A stretch of 64,000 bases of DNA from Eublepharis macularius. Its lineage: Eukaryota > Chordata > Lepidosauria > Squamata > Eublepharidae. The stretch covers positions 24,634,001-24,698,000 of the forward strand of contig NC_072801.1 in the NCBI RefSeq assembly GCF_028583425.1, in the 5' to 3' direction. A model generated the notes under the pieces. That model saw only the letters and a program-made list of their open reading frames with translations. It did no database searches and was not told the origin of the DNA. This document shows positions 20,466-30,543 of this stretch, piece by piece. The translations under genes were made by a program, and so were the position numbers. The stretch's first letter is position 1. Every line of letters starts with the position of its first letter.

Positions 20466-23414
20466 CTAATAGCCACTGATGGACCTCTGCTCCATATATT
20501 TGTCCAGTCCCCTCTTGAAGCTGGCAATGCTTGTAGCTGCCACCACCTCCTGTGGCAACGAATTCCATGTGTTTATCACCCTTTGTGTAAAGTAGTATTT
20601 TCTTCTATCTGTTCTAACCCGACTGCTCAATAATTTCATAGAGTGCCCACGAGTTCTTGTATTGTGAGAAAGGGAGAAAAACACATCTTTCTCTACCTTC
20701 TCTAACCCGTGCATTATCTTGTAAACCTCTATCATGTCTCCCCTCAGTCGTCTTTTCTCCAGGCTAAAGAGCCCCAAGCGCCTCAATCTTTCCTCATAGG
20801 GAAAGTGTTCCAACCCTTTAATCATTTTAGTTGCCCTTCTCTGTACTTTTTCCAGTGCTATGATATCTTTTTTAAGGTGTGGCGACCAGAACTGTACACA
20901 GTACTCCAAATGAGGCCTCACCATCGATTTATACAGAGGCATTATGATACCGGCTGATTTGTTTTCAATCCCTTTCCTAATAACCCCTAGCATAGCATTA
21001 GCTTTTTTTATGGCAGTCGCACACTGTGCTGACGTTTTTAGTGAGTTATCTATCATGACTCCAAGATCTCTCTCTTGGTCAGTCTCCGCCAGTTCAGACC
21101 CCATCAACTTGTATTTATATTTTGGATTTTTGGTTCCAATGTGCATTACTTTGCACTTGGCTACATTGAACCTCATTTGCCACATGGATGCCCACTCTTC
21201 TAGCCTCGACAGATCCCTTTGGAGTGCCTCACAATCCTCTCTGGCTTTCACCACCCTGAACAATTTCGTGTCATCTGCAAATTTAGCCACTTCACTGCTT
21301 AATCCCAATTCCAAATCATTAATAAACAAGTTAAAAAGCATTGGACCCAATACCGACCCCTGTGGCACCCCACTGCTCACCACCCTCCACTGTGAGAAGT
21401 GCCCGTTTATACTCACTCTCTGTTTCCTATTAATTAGCCAGTTTTCGATCCACAAGAGGACTTGGCCCTTTATCCCATAGCTACTGAGCTTACTTAGGAG
21501 CCTTTGATGAGGAACTTTGTCAAAAGCTTTCTGGAAGTCAAGATAAACAATATCTATCGGGTCTCCCTTGTCCACTTGTTTGTTCACTCCCTCAAAGAAC
21601 TCTAACAGATTGGTGAGACAAGATCTTCCCTTACAGAACCCATGCTGAGTTTTCCTCATCAGCTTTTGGTCATCAATGTGCCCACTAATTTTATTTTTGA
21701 TAATAGTTTCCACCAACTTACCCGGTATTGACGTCAGGCTGACTGGCCTGTAATTTCCCGGATCTCCCCTGGAACCTTTTTTAAAGATGGGGACAACATT
21801 AGCTACCTTCCAGTCCTCAGGAACAGATGCAGAGTTTAATGACAGATTACATATTTTTGTGAGGAGATCTACAAGTTCACACTTGAGTTCTTTCAGAACT
21901 CTTGGATGTATGCCATCTGGGCCCGGTGATTTATCAGTTTTTAAATTATCTAGCAGTCGCATAACCTCCTCTCTCGTCACCTCAATGTGACTCAGGTCTT
22001 TCAAAACCCCTCCCAAAGTCAGTGCTTCCGGAGTGGGCATGCACTTCTTATCTTCCACAGTGAAGACAGAAGCAAAGAACGCATTCAGCTTCTCGGCCAT
22101 TTCCCTATCACCCTTTAGTAATCCTTTTACGCCTTGGTCATCCAAGGGCCCCACTGCCTCCCTAGCTGGTTTCCTACTTCTAATATATTTAAAGAATTGT
22201 TTATTGTTTTTCTTTATGTTCTTTGCAATATGCTCCTCATATTCCCTTTTTGCCTGTCTGATCACAGACTTGCACTTTTTTTGCCACAGCTTATGCTCCT
22301 TTTTATCAACCTCACTCCGACTAGTTTTCCACTGCCTAAAAGAATCCTTTTTACCTTTTACAGCTTCTATTACATTGCTTGTTAACCATGCTGGCCTTTT
22401 CCTAAACCTATTTGTGCCTTTCCTAACCAGCGGTATATATTTAATTTGAGCTTCCAGGATTGTAGTTTTAAATAGACTCCAAGATTCCCCAAGTGTTTTG
22501 ACCTTTTTTACTTTCCCTTTCAGTTTCTTCTTCACGTACCCCCTCATCTCAGAAAAGTTACCCCTTTTGAAGTTAAACATGGCTGTGTTGGTCTTATTTG
22601 GCAATTTCCTATTTATACATATGTTGTACTCAATAACATTATGGTCACTGTTCCCAAGTGGTGCAATCACATTTACATCTCTCACCAGGTCTTCAGCATT
22701 ACTGAGGACCAAATCCAGGATCACCTCTCCCCTAGTAGGTTCTGTAACCATCTGTTCCATAGCACAGTCATTGAGACAGTCTAGAAACTCACTTTCTCTC
22801 CCCCGATTCGAACACCCATTGGCCCAGTCAATGTGTGGGTAGTTAAAATCACCCATTACAACACAGTTTTTTTGTTTAGCAGCCATCTTTAATCCTGTCA
22901 TCATTTTATAATCCTCCTCTATTTTCTGATCTGGAGGGCGATAACAAACTCCCACAGTTAAGTTTCCATTTGGGCCCGTAATTTCAACCCATAGCATTTC
23001 CAGAAGCGAATCTAATTCAGTTACCTTCTCAATCTTACTGGAATGTATACCTTCTCTGACATATAGAGCCACCCCACCACCAACCCTTCCCTCCCTATCC
23101 TTCCGATATAATTTATATCCAGGAATCACCGTGTCCCACTGATTTTCCTCATCCCACCAAGTTTCTGATATGCCCACAATGTCTATGGATTCGCCCAACA
23201 CTAAACATTCCAGCTCCCCAATTTTACCTCGGACACTTCTAGCATTTGTATATAAACACCTGTAACTTCCCCGGCACACTTTGCCTCGAGACGTAGTTAG
23301 GTCATCTGCACTGTTTGTCTCCATCTCAGTTGACAACTCTAATCTATCTCCCTGTAGAAGTGTTATACCTAGCCCTTCATCTCTCTGAGATGAACCATCC
23401 TGAACCAGAGACAC
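20466..23414 (-). CDS. CR1 ORF2 protein (APE endonuclease + reverse transcriptase)
   Basis: 982 aa, normal for CR1 ORF2. The APE-type endonuclease occupies about residues 50-270: 'YTNARSVRGK', 'GISETWWDE', 'GGGVALYVREG', 'VMGDFNYPHIDW' and 'GNSDHNVIEY' carry its metal-binding and catalytic residues. The reverse transcriptase follows: 'DKSPGPDGIHPRVLKE', 'YLDFQKAFDKVPHQRL', 'SGVPQGSVLGPMLFNLF' and the active-site box 'FADDTKLF'. The C-terminal ~200 residues (MRPHLEYCVQFWSPHLKKD, LRRLGLFSLEKRRLRGDMIE) are the typical CR1 thumb/tail region. The enzyme nicks DNA and copies element RNA at the nick. No stop or frameshift is seen. Confidence 0.9.
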   Translation of the reverse strand: MSLVQDGSSQRDEGLGITLLQGDRLELSTEMETNSADDLTTSRGKVCRGSYRCLYTNARSVRGKIGELECLVLGESIDIVGISETWWDEENQWDTVIPGYKLYRKDREGRVGGGVALYVREGIHSSKIEKVTELDSLLEMLWVEITGPNGNLTVGVCYRPPDQKIEEDYKMMTGLKMAAKQKNCVVMGDFNYPHIDWANGCSNRGRESEFLDCLNDCAMEQMVTEPTRGEVILDLVLSNAEDLVRDVNVIAPLGNSDHNVIEYNICINRKLPNKTNTAMFNFKRGNFSEMRGYVKKKLKGKVKKVKTLGESWSLFKTTILEAQIKYIPLVRKGTNRFRKRPAWLTSNVIEAVKGKKDSFRQWKTSRSEVDKKEHKLWQKKCKSVIRQAKREYEEHIAKNIKKNNKQFFKYIRSRKPAREAVGPLDDQGVKGLLKGDREMAEKLNAFFASVFTVEDKKCMPTPEALTLGGVLKDLSHIEVTREEVMRLLDNLKTDKSPGPDGIHPRVLKELKCELVDLLTKICNLSLNSASVPEDWKVANVVPIFKKGSRGDPGNYRPVSLTSIPGKLVETIIKNKISGHIDDQKLMRKTQHGFCKGRSCLTNLLEFFEGVNKQVDKGDPIDIVYLDFQKAFDKVPHQRLLSKLSSYGIKGQVLLWIENWLINRKQRVSINGHFSQWRVVSSGVPQGSVLGPMLFNLFINDLELGLSSEVAKFADDTKLFRVVKAREDCEALQRDLSRLEEWASMWQMRFNVAKCKVMHIGTKNPKYKYKLMGSELAETDQERDLGVMIDNSLKTSAQCATAIKKANAMLGVIRKGIENKSAGIIMPLYKSMVRPHLEYCVQFWSPHLKKDIIALEKVQRRATKMIKGLEHFPYEERLRRLGLFSLEKRRLRGDMIEVYKIMHGLEKVEKDVFFSLSHNTRTRGHSMKLLSSRVRTDRRKYYFTQRVINTWNSLPQEVVAATSIASFKRGLDKYMEQRSISGY

Positions 23415-23443
23415 TTTATCTCTTGTCGGCTTTCCCCTAGCAT

Positions 23444-24352
23444 TTAGTTTAAAAACTGCTCTGCCACCTTTTTGATTTTAAGTGCCAGCAGCCGGGTTCC
23501 TTCTCGGGACAAGTGGAGACCGTCTCTCTTGTACAGCTCCCGCTTGTCCCAAAAAGAATCCCAGTGCCTAACAAACTTGAACCCTTCCTCCCTACACCAT
23601 CGTCTCATCCACGCATTGAGACTCCTGATCTGCGTTTGTCTCTCTGGCCCTGCGCGTGGAACAGGTAGCACTTCTGAGAAGGCTACCTTGGAGGTCCTGG
23701 CCTTGAGTCTCCTGCCTAACAGCCTAAATTTTTGTTCCAAGACCTCACGACTGCATTTCCCAACATCGTTGGTTCCAACATGGACCACGACCGCTGACTC
23801 TTCCCCAGCACTATCTACCAGCCTATCTATAACACGCGTAATGTCCGCTACCTTCGCACCAGGCAGGCAAGTCACCATACGGTCAGAACGCGGTTGTGCC
23901 ACCCAGCTATCTACTTGTCTAAGGATCGAATCACCAACTACCAAGAGCCTCCCTCCCGCCCCACCCAGGGATGGTTCCTTGATGCGAAAGGAAACCTGCT
24001 CACCAACTGAAGAAGAGGTCCCTTCTGAGGGCATGTTCCCCTTATCCTCAGTACGGTGCCCTGATTCCACAAGATCCTCATTCTCCTTGACAACAAGAAC
24101 GCTGCCATTTTTAGAGTGGGACACATCTATCCTGTCCCTGAGAATCTTGTCCTCGTGCCTATCTAACTGTCTCCGCTTCTCCAGGTCAGCCACCTTGGCC
24201 TCAAGGGTACGTACTCGTTCCCTGAGAACCAGGAGCTCCTTGCAGCGAGCACACATCCAGGACTTCTGACCAGAAGGCAGATAGTCATACATGTGACACT
24301 CAGTGCAATACACTGGAAAGCCCCCAACCCCCTGCTGGCATTCTGACTTCAT
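23444..24352 (-). CDS. CR1 ORF1 protein (zinc finger, coiled coil, SGNH esterase domain)
   Basis: 302 aa. The N terminus has a CxxC...CxxC cluster (C16/C19 'YCTECH' and C34/C37 'MCARC') like the PHD-type finger of CR1 ORF1. Residues about 40-75 (LLVLRERVRTLEAKVADLEK) form a coiled coil. From about 130 comes an SGNH-hydrolase fold: 'LLVVGDSILR' (block I, catalytic Ser), 'VVVHVGTNDVG' (block III, Asn), and 'DGLHLSREGTRLLA' near the C terminus (block V, Asp and His). Esterase domains are established in ORF1 of CR1/L2-clade LINEs; their role is thought to be in RNP or membrane association. All three catalytic blocks are present, so the domain looks intact. It is element-encoded, not a host esterase. 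Confidence 0.88.
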   Translation of the reverse strand: MKSECQQGVGGFPVYCTECHMYDYLPSGQKSWMCARCKELLVLRERVRTLEAKVADLEKRRQLDRHEDKILRDRIDVSHSKNGSVLVVKENEDLVESGHRTEDKGNMPSEGTSSSVGEQVSFRIKEPSLGGAGGRLLVVGDSILRQVDSWVAQPRSDRMVTCLPGAKVADITRVIDRLVDSAGEESAVVVHVGTNDVGKCSREVLEQKFRLLGRRLKARTSKVAFSEVLPVPRAGPERQTQIRSLNAWMRRWCREEGFKFVRHWDSFWDKRELYKRDGLHLSREGTRLLALKIKKVAEQFLN

Positions 24353-25046
24353 TATTCTGTTTTAGGAACAACACACTAAGAGGAAAGAAAACGGCTATGA
24401 TCCCCCGGCTAAGAGCCACAGGCCAAGAGCCCTTTAGCTCTTGCCCTTCGGCTCGCGCCAAAGGCTCGCGCCCCTGCCCAGCAGTTGCCTTTTCAATGCA
24501 AAAGGTCACTTCCTGCTAAGCACAGGAGGTGAGCACAAAGGGGGTGTGTGGCTTGTACTCCAGCAACCCCCAGCAGCCTTACAAACACACTCACCCTCAA
24601 ACACAATCAAGCCCAAACACACTTAGCCTCAAAACTACACTCAAATCAACACAAAACTACACACAAAAAGCCCCAAAGCTAGAGAGGACCACCCTTAGCT
24701 TCTCAGCTTAACCCACCACAGCCAAGAAGGCAAAAAGCCCTTACCTCCTCTAGCAGCTGCAGACCATGTGCTCCTGAGCCCAGGTGACTCTGCTCTGCCC
24801 TGCCCCTGCCAAAGGGATTCAGGACATTTAGTGCAAGAGATACTATAGGATATGGTAGCAGAACATTTAAAAAATAAACATAAAGCCAGCACAAAGATGA
24901 AATCTTTCTGAAATGAAGCATAACTAATTTACATGGCATGTTTAGCAATGAGAAAACTCCCTAGCAGGCATGTATCTATATCAACAGACAGTATCCAACA
25001 GAGTAGCATATAGTCCCTGACTGTCCCTACCAATGCATCTCTCTGA

Positions 25047-25276
25047 GCTACTTAATAATAACTACTACTACTACTACGCTTATATACTATTCTAGACAGT
25101 TTAGTGCCCCAGAGCAATTAACAAAATTGGTGCCGTTATTATCCCCATAATACAGCTACGGAGCTGGGGCTGAGAGGCTTACTCGAGGCCACCTGCTGAG
25201 CTCATGGTAATAATGGTATTTGAACCAGCAAAGTGCTGATTTGCAACCTGACTACTTAACCACTATGATACACAGC
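25047..25276 (-). repeat. MIR-like tRNA SINE
   Basis: On the - strand, the head lies at about 25225-25276 ('ccactatgatacac' on the + strand) and the body contains 'ggccacctgctgagctcatg'. A (CTA)n tract at 25053-25077 forms the 3' tail. Confidence 0.6.
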
Positions 25277-25279
25277 CCT

Positions 25280-25815
25280 ATAGTCTGTGTAGAAAGCCCA
25301 GATTTTGCATAGGTTGGGCAAAACCAGGAGAGTGGGAGATTTCCTGACCTCCTTAGGCAGACCGTTCCGTAAGGTGGGGGATACCACAGAGAAAGAATGT
25401 GTGCAGGTAACTTTTGATTTTGCCCACGTGCAGGGTGGTACCTGCAGAAGACCCTGCCCAGATGAGTGAAGTTGCCATGACGGAACATGGGAGAGAGGCA
25501 GTTGCACAGATATGAGGGGCCTAGGCTATGAAGGGATTTGAATGTGATAGTCAAGACCTTGAATTGAGCTCAGTAACTGATGGGCAGTTAATGGAGTGAC
25601 TGCAGAATGGGACTGATATGCATACTTTGTCTAGATCCTGAGAATACACAAGCTGCAGCGTTCGGCACCAGTTGGAGTCTCCAAGTCAACTTTGAGGGGA
25701 GACCTATGAAGAGCGCATTATAGTAGTCTAATCTTGATGTTAACTGTGGCATGAATCCAGGTGGCCAGATCAGCCATGTCAAGGTAGGGGGGCCATCTTC
25801 CAGGCTAATCTGCAT
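25280..25815 (-). mobile_element. L2 LINE, 3' end of ORF2 (5'-truncated, decayed)
   Basis: Two frames on the - strand carry L2 C-terminal motifs: 'SRLDYYNALFIGLPSKLTWRLQLVPNAA' (25588-25815) and 'FKSLHSLGPSYLCNCLSP' (25252-25554). They match the motif order of the better copy at 45163. Confidence 0.72.
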
Positions 25816-26121
25816 TTACTTGATTCTCTAGCAGCTTTCAGCTAATTGACAACAGCACACTACCTCTACAGCATCACCAGGGCAGCTGGATATCCAAAAG
25901 CAACACTGAAAGGCTTAGCTGCATTCCTGATTGTCTTGTCAATTATATACTGAAATGTGAGTATTTTGACTTGCTCCTATTACTCTGTCTATGACTTCGT
26001 CATGTGCATCTCTGTTCCGATCGCACAGAATTTGGGTAACATGACATCCTTTATGTCTTACCTGGTAGTTGCTGTAAACAATACAATTCTGATTCACCGT
26101 TGCCAAAATTGTGGAGGCTGA
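25816..26121. other. No gene recognised
   Basis: Nothing recognised. Confidence 0.4.
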
Positions 26122-26521
26122 GTAAAGAATAGAGATGGGCACGAACCAAAATACGAACCAGGCTGGTTTGTGGTTCGCGAACCGGTGGTTAGTCAGAGCC
26201 CATTTCTGACGAACCATGAACTTTAGGCTGGTTCATTTGGTTCATTTTTTGGTTTGTCACTGCAGACAGCCTGGTGCTGATCAATCAGTTTCCTAGCCAA
26301 CAGGTGATGGACTTCCTGCAGAACTTCTGCTGACCTGGAAGTGGCCTTCTGCTGACCCAGAAGTGATGATTTGCTGACCTGGATGTGATGTTTTCACGAA
26401 CCAAACGAACCAGTTTGCAAAATGGGGCAGGTTTGTGGAAGTTCATGGTTCGTGGTTCATGAAATGCAATGAACCACATGGTTCAATTTTTTTCCGGTTC
26501 GTGCCTATCTCTAGTAAAGAA
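26122..26521. mobile_element. hAT-type MITE, 384 bp, same family as 17600-18137
   Basis: The element 26130-26513 lies between exact 8-bp repeats gtaaagaa (26122-26129 and 26514-26521). Its terminal inverted repeats are tagagatgggcacgaacc and its near-exact complement, with gaacca/ggttcg motif arrays at both ends. The middle differs from the 17600 copy and includes the short tandem repeat 'cttctgctgacc' (about 26325-26385). Confidence 0.87.
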
Positions 26522-27468
26522 CACACTCTCAAGTTCATGAGTTCATTAGCCATGGCATTTTTGCTCCTGCCTTAGGGATGAGCCAAAGCAGAACAAACAG
26601 GAAAAGACAATCGAAAAGGGAACTTCTTAACAGCGATAAGGTTATGGGGACTGCCCTGTTGAATGCCTGGCCAGGCCAAAAGATCATCAACCAGATGCAT
26701 TTGACAAGTACACAAGACAGGTATGTAGATGGTTAGCCGTTCATTTTTTGGTCTTGGCAAAGGTCTTTGTGGGGTTCCCTTCAGCTATCACAGCTCAGAG
26801 CAGTTGATGGAGCCCATCTTCCATGAATGTATGCCATTCTTTCTCAAAGCTATCTAAGTGAGCAGTCTGTTCCATGTCTGGTGAGGCCAGAAAACTATGG
26901 TCATGCCAGGGTTTGATTTGTTGAGTTTATGGCAGATTGAGATGACAGTCCTCAGGTTGCAAACTACTGGTTGTTCCCCATTTCAGATAGTCCAACTGGC
27001 ATCAACCAGAGTGTGCTTTTTCCATAGTAGCTCCCACTCTGTGAAGGGAGTGCCAACTATAAATGTTTAGGAGATGCTACAAGGTCATTTTACTTGCTAG
27101 GGCTTTATTGGCAGGTGTTTGGAGAATAGGGGGCTTTATTTGGGGGGGGGAGTACTTTGAATGTTTTTCAGTTTGGATTAGTAAACCATCTTGAGCCACA
27201 TAGGAAAGATGGCATAAATATTTTACACAAATCAGCAAATTTAACTGCACTCCCTGCAGAAGCCCTTATGAGCCAGAATCTGTGGGGAGAAGATAGCAGC
27301 TGGTTGGTATTTAGGACCAGTGCATGCATTTTGGATGCCTCAGTCTCCGGCTGCATTTGTGGAGGGGAGTTCTGTTCTTATTTTTTTCTTTGCTGCTGCA
27401 GCCTTGAAACATTTTGGAGCATTATAATCTGTTTCCACTTCCTTGCTTATCCCCCTCCCCTCCACCCC
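26522..27468. other. No gene recognised; possible CR1 3' UTR remnant
   Basis: About 26810-26900 weakly resembles CR1 3' UTR on the - strand ('aaagctatctaagtgagcag'). The rest is unrecognised. Confidence 0.35.
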
Positions 27469-27561
27469 TAACAGTGAAATCTAAGCAGAGTTAGGCCAGT
27501 CTAAGCCCATTGAAATCAATGGGCTTAGACTGGAGTAACTCTTCTTAGGATTTCACTGTTA
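27469..27561. mobile_element. 93-bp palindromic MITE-like repeat
   Basis: The two halves are nearly perfect reverse complements around a centre at 27514-27515. The inner 17-bp arms (27497-27513 and 27516-27532) are exact, and the outer ends taacagtgaaat/atttcactgtta also match. It folds into a single hairpin. The sequence resembles a palindromic repeat I believe is common in reptile genomes (recollection, not searched). Confidence 0.75.
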
Positions 27562-28896
27562 AGTATTTGAAAGACAGTGGCATGTTCTTCATCCCTGCTT
27601 GGAATGATCCTCTAAAGAGCACTCCATAAAGAGGTGGAGAGTCCCATAGAGCTTCATCTTCAGATGGCAGGAGAGGAGGGGAAAGCTTCCTTTTTATCCT
27701 CTTTTGCAGAGTTCTTTCAGGCTTGGAGGGGAAGGGGGTGGATGGGAAGAGACAGATTACAGAAACCTTTAATTCCAGCTTTGTGCTTTCATCTCTTTGG
27801 GGTCAGAGCAGGAAAACTCAAGTCAGATGCAACTGCAATCTTCTACAGTTCATAATAAGCTCATATAGTGGCTTCTTTGCTACCCAGAGGCTCTTAAAGG
27901 TCAAGTCCCATGGCTATGTGTGGACACAGAGCTTAGTACTGATTTCTCAGGGGAAGTGATAACATAGTTTGAGAACCAGAGCAGCCTTAGAAATCACAAG
28001 AAAACTCCCAAGTTAGGAGCCAGGGCCCCAGATCAGTTCAAGATCTGTTCTGCGTTGCTTCCTGGAGTTCCTGGAAAAAACATTCTGTAGCCAAGTTCTG
28101 GCAACAATCTCCAGTTTAGAATAAGGCCCTGCTATGGACTGTGGAAGGAAGCAGTCGTAGATTCTCCTAATGTTGCTAGGTTCTATAACTAGGAGTGTTC
28201 AGGAATGAATCTCTGCTGCCCAGTTCAGAAATAGCAAGTTATGTATCATCTGAGCCCTTCTTCAAAATTTGACCCGTTCTGAACTTCCTCCACAGATGCC
28301 CCTTTCCCCCACCCCCCGCCCTCTTTCAGAACACAGTTGCCAGCATCAGTGATAAGAAGAGCTGATTCTCCAGCCTTCATCAGGTTCAAAAGTCTTACCA
28401 GCAGAAAGTTTCTGGTGCCAAGATCCTGAAGCTGGTCAGGGCCTCTGGGCCTCTACCAAGGGTCCCCCCCCCCCCGTTTGTTTACCTTGCTGTTTGTCCT
28501 TCCCACATAGGTCTTCAACTAGGCAGGTTGTCAAGGCAGTTAGCCGCAAGATGCAACGAGAGAGCTGTTCAGTCTCACTCAGATTCAAAGAAGACTGGAA
28601 TCTTTATAAGAGGAGTGGAATTGATCCTTTTGGTGAGCTGGTTGTTGAAATGCCACCCTCAGGCCACACACACACCCCATGAGGATGCAAAGAACATGTC
28701 AGCTGTTTCCTCCTCCACAAGTTACCCCAGTGGCATCAAGGGCTTGCCTTCCACCCACCCCTTTCAGCTGGGGCTATCTCATTTGTTCCAAGCTTCGGCC
28801 CCCAGAAAGCAACACCCTCCAAACACTTGGATTTTAAATCAACAGTTCTCTTGGTTGACTTGTTCTCTCACACTGGTGCCTGTCAGAGCAATCCTA
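27562..28896. other. No gene recognised
   Basis: No exon or repeat recognised. A C-run lies at about 28467-28478. Confidence 0.4.
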
Positions 28897-29068
28897 AGCA
28901 CAGTTCTTGGTCTATCAGGGCCGGTCTTGACTCCTCTGACTGACAGCAGCTTTCCAGGGTCTCAGGCTTTCTCAGCACCTACGACCTGATCCTTTCAACT
29001 AGAGATGCCAGAAATTGGATCTGGGACCTTCTGCGTGCAAAGCAGATGTTCCATCACTGAGCCACGAT
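28897..29068 (-). repeat. tRNA-Ala-type SINE (first of a tandem-oriented pair)
   Basis: Head complement at about 29000-29068; the body at the left is shortened at its tail. It is immediately followed by a second copy in the same orientation. Confidence 0.68.
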
Positions 29069-29088
29069 CCCTTCCTAAACGTCACTGT

Positions 29089-29270
29089 TTTCTACTGAGT
29101 CAAACCATGGTTCTGTCAAGGTCAGTATTATCTACCCTGCCTGACAGTAGCTCTCCGGAGTCTCAGGTGGAGGTCTTTCACATCTACTATGACCTGGTCC
29201 TTTTAGGTAGAGGCACTGAATCTGGGACCTTTGGCATCTAAAACACTTTCTCTACCACTCAGCCGCCCTG
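29089..29270 (-). repeat. tRNA-Ala-type SINE (second of pair)
   Basis: Same orientation as the previous copy, 20 bp apart; head complement 'ctctaccactcagccgcc' at the right end. Confidence 0.68.
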
Positions 29271-30312
29271 ACTCAATATATCTGTCACGTGAAAGGGGAG
29301 TATCCCATCCTGAGATGCCCTGAAGTTGGGTGAGTCTGAAGTAACACAAGCCAGAAAGAGGTTTAACAGTACACCCACTGTTTGGGTCAACTAGGCCATG
29401 GTCTCACTGTGGTTGATGGCACTAGGGATCAACTAGGCAACTCATTGTCACAAGATGTTCTGGCTTTGGTATCCGTCCCTTCTCTCAGTGCCTTTTCTTC
29501 TAGCTTACAGAAAAGACAGTCCTGCTATATTTAAGTGGACTGAGGTGAGCCAAAGCAGAACTTCTGTTGACATGTTTGAAAGGATCGTTAAAAGGAAACA
29601 AGCTGGTGAGGAGAGAAAGAAATGCATGTAGATTTTCCACCCCCTGCATCAAAATGCCCTTGAACCTTTTGCTTATAATGGCAGATAGGCTTTGTCAGTC
29701 CTTGGCAAGTAAATCCCCAAGTTCACCACAGCAATCACACAGGTGAATTGGTTGAAGCAACTTTTATTAGAGATCTACCAGGTTCAAGGTGCTCAGACAG
29801 TGGAATTGGCAGAAGTGACATATTGAGGGAAAGCATGGTTAGTTATAGATTAATGTCCCACCCCCAGGTTAGTAGCCCATTGGAATTCTGGGGCGAACAC
29901 CAGAAACAACAAGTATCAGAGTTTAGACTATGACAAGCAACAATAGCAAATTGGGTATGAAATCATCTGTGTTCTTAGAGAAGATACATTTCAGACTGGC
30001 TGCATCTGGTCTCAAGGCCGTTGGCCGCAGAAGTGAAAGTGTTTAACTTCAAAGCAGAGATAACACACTGAACTTCCAAATAACAGGCATTGAATGGTAT
30101 TCAGAGCTCCGCCTAGTGTCAGAGGACCAACAGGTTGCATATAACATACACATGGCATGTACTGCAGGACGGCATACATGACAGGCTTAGAGTTTGATTT
30201 TGCCCCAAGGACATGTGCTCCCTTGGGATCTGAGACGCATTTCAGAATCTCTGGTTTGGATTTTGACCTGCTCCTCACACTAGATTTGTTCCAACCCTTT
30301 GACAGAAGCTGC
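29271..30312. other. No gene recognised
   Basis: No supported exon or repeat. Confidence 0.4.
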
Positions 30313-30543
30313 ATACTTAGTGGCCGTTTTCACATGGCCACACTCCTGGAAGATAACACAAAACTCACAGCATAAAAGTGTCTTCCTAGCGCGATTTCCT
30401 GGCACAATCCCGTTTAATGGCCCTTTTTCTGACGTCATCGGGCCGTTAAAGGGGATCGTGCCAGGAGATCGTGCTAGGAAGATGCTTCATGCTGTGAGTT
30501 TGCACGATCTCCCAGGGCGCGTGTGAAAATGGCCAGTACCTAG
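30313..30543. mobile_element. Palindromic MITE-like element, about 215 bp
   Basis: The ends tggccgttttcaca (30321) and the complement tgtgaaaatggcca (to 30535) form inverted repeats. Inner blocks are also inverted (the cctggcac and gtgccagg regions at about 30410 and 30465), meeting near gacgtc at 30431. Flanking 8-mers atacttag (30313-30320) and gtacctag (30536-30543) match at 6 of 8 bases, a possible hAT-type TSD. Confidence 0.65.

Larger units (their letters stand above)
20247..24815 (-). mobile_element. Full-length CR1 LINE with both ORFs open
   Basis: A complete CR1 on the - strand: a 5' UTR of about 450 bp (24353 to about 24800, with GC- and CA-rich parts), ORF1 (24352-23444), a 29-bp gap, ORF2 (23414-20466), and about 220 bp of 3' UTR ending in the short tandem repeat seen on the + strand as 'ataagaacataagaacataa' (20251-20270), the known CR1 3' signature. 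CR1 usually makes no clear TSD and none is seen. Both frames are uninterrupted at their usual length, which is uncommon because most CR1 copies are severely 5'-truncated. This copy is young and possibly competent. The 5' boundary is approximate. Confidence 0.9.

Noticed and set aside
23444-24352. SGNH esterase as a host enzyme
   Set aside because: It sits 29 bp upstream of CR1 ORF2 with the CR1 ORF1 zinc-finger and coiled-coil layout.
29730-29940. A possible LTR fragment
   Set aside because: Only vague similarity; no terminal repeat, primer site or TSD could be identified.
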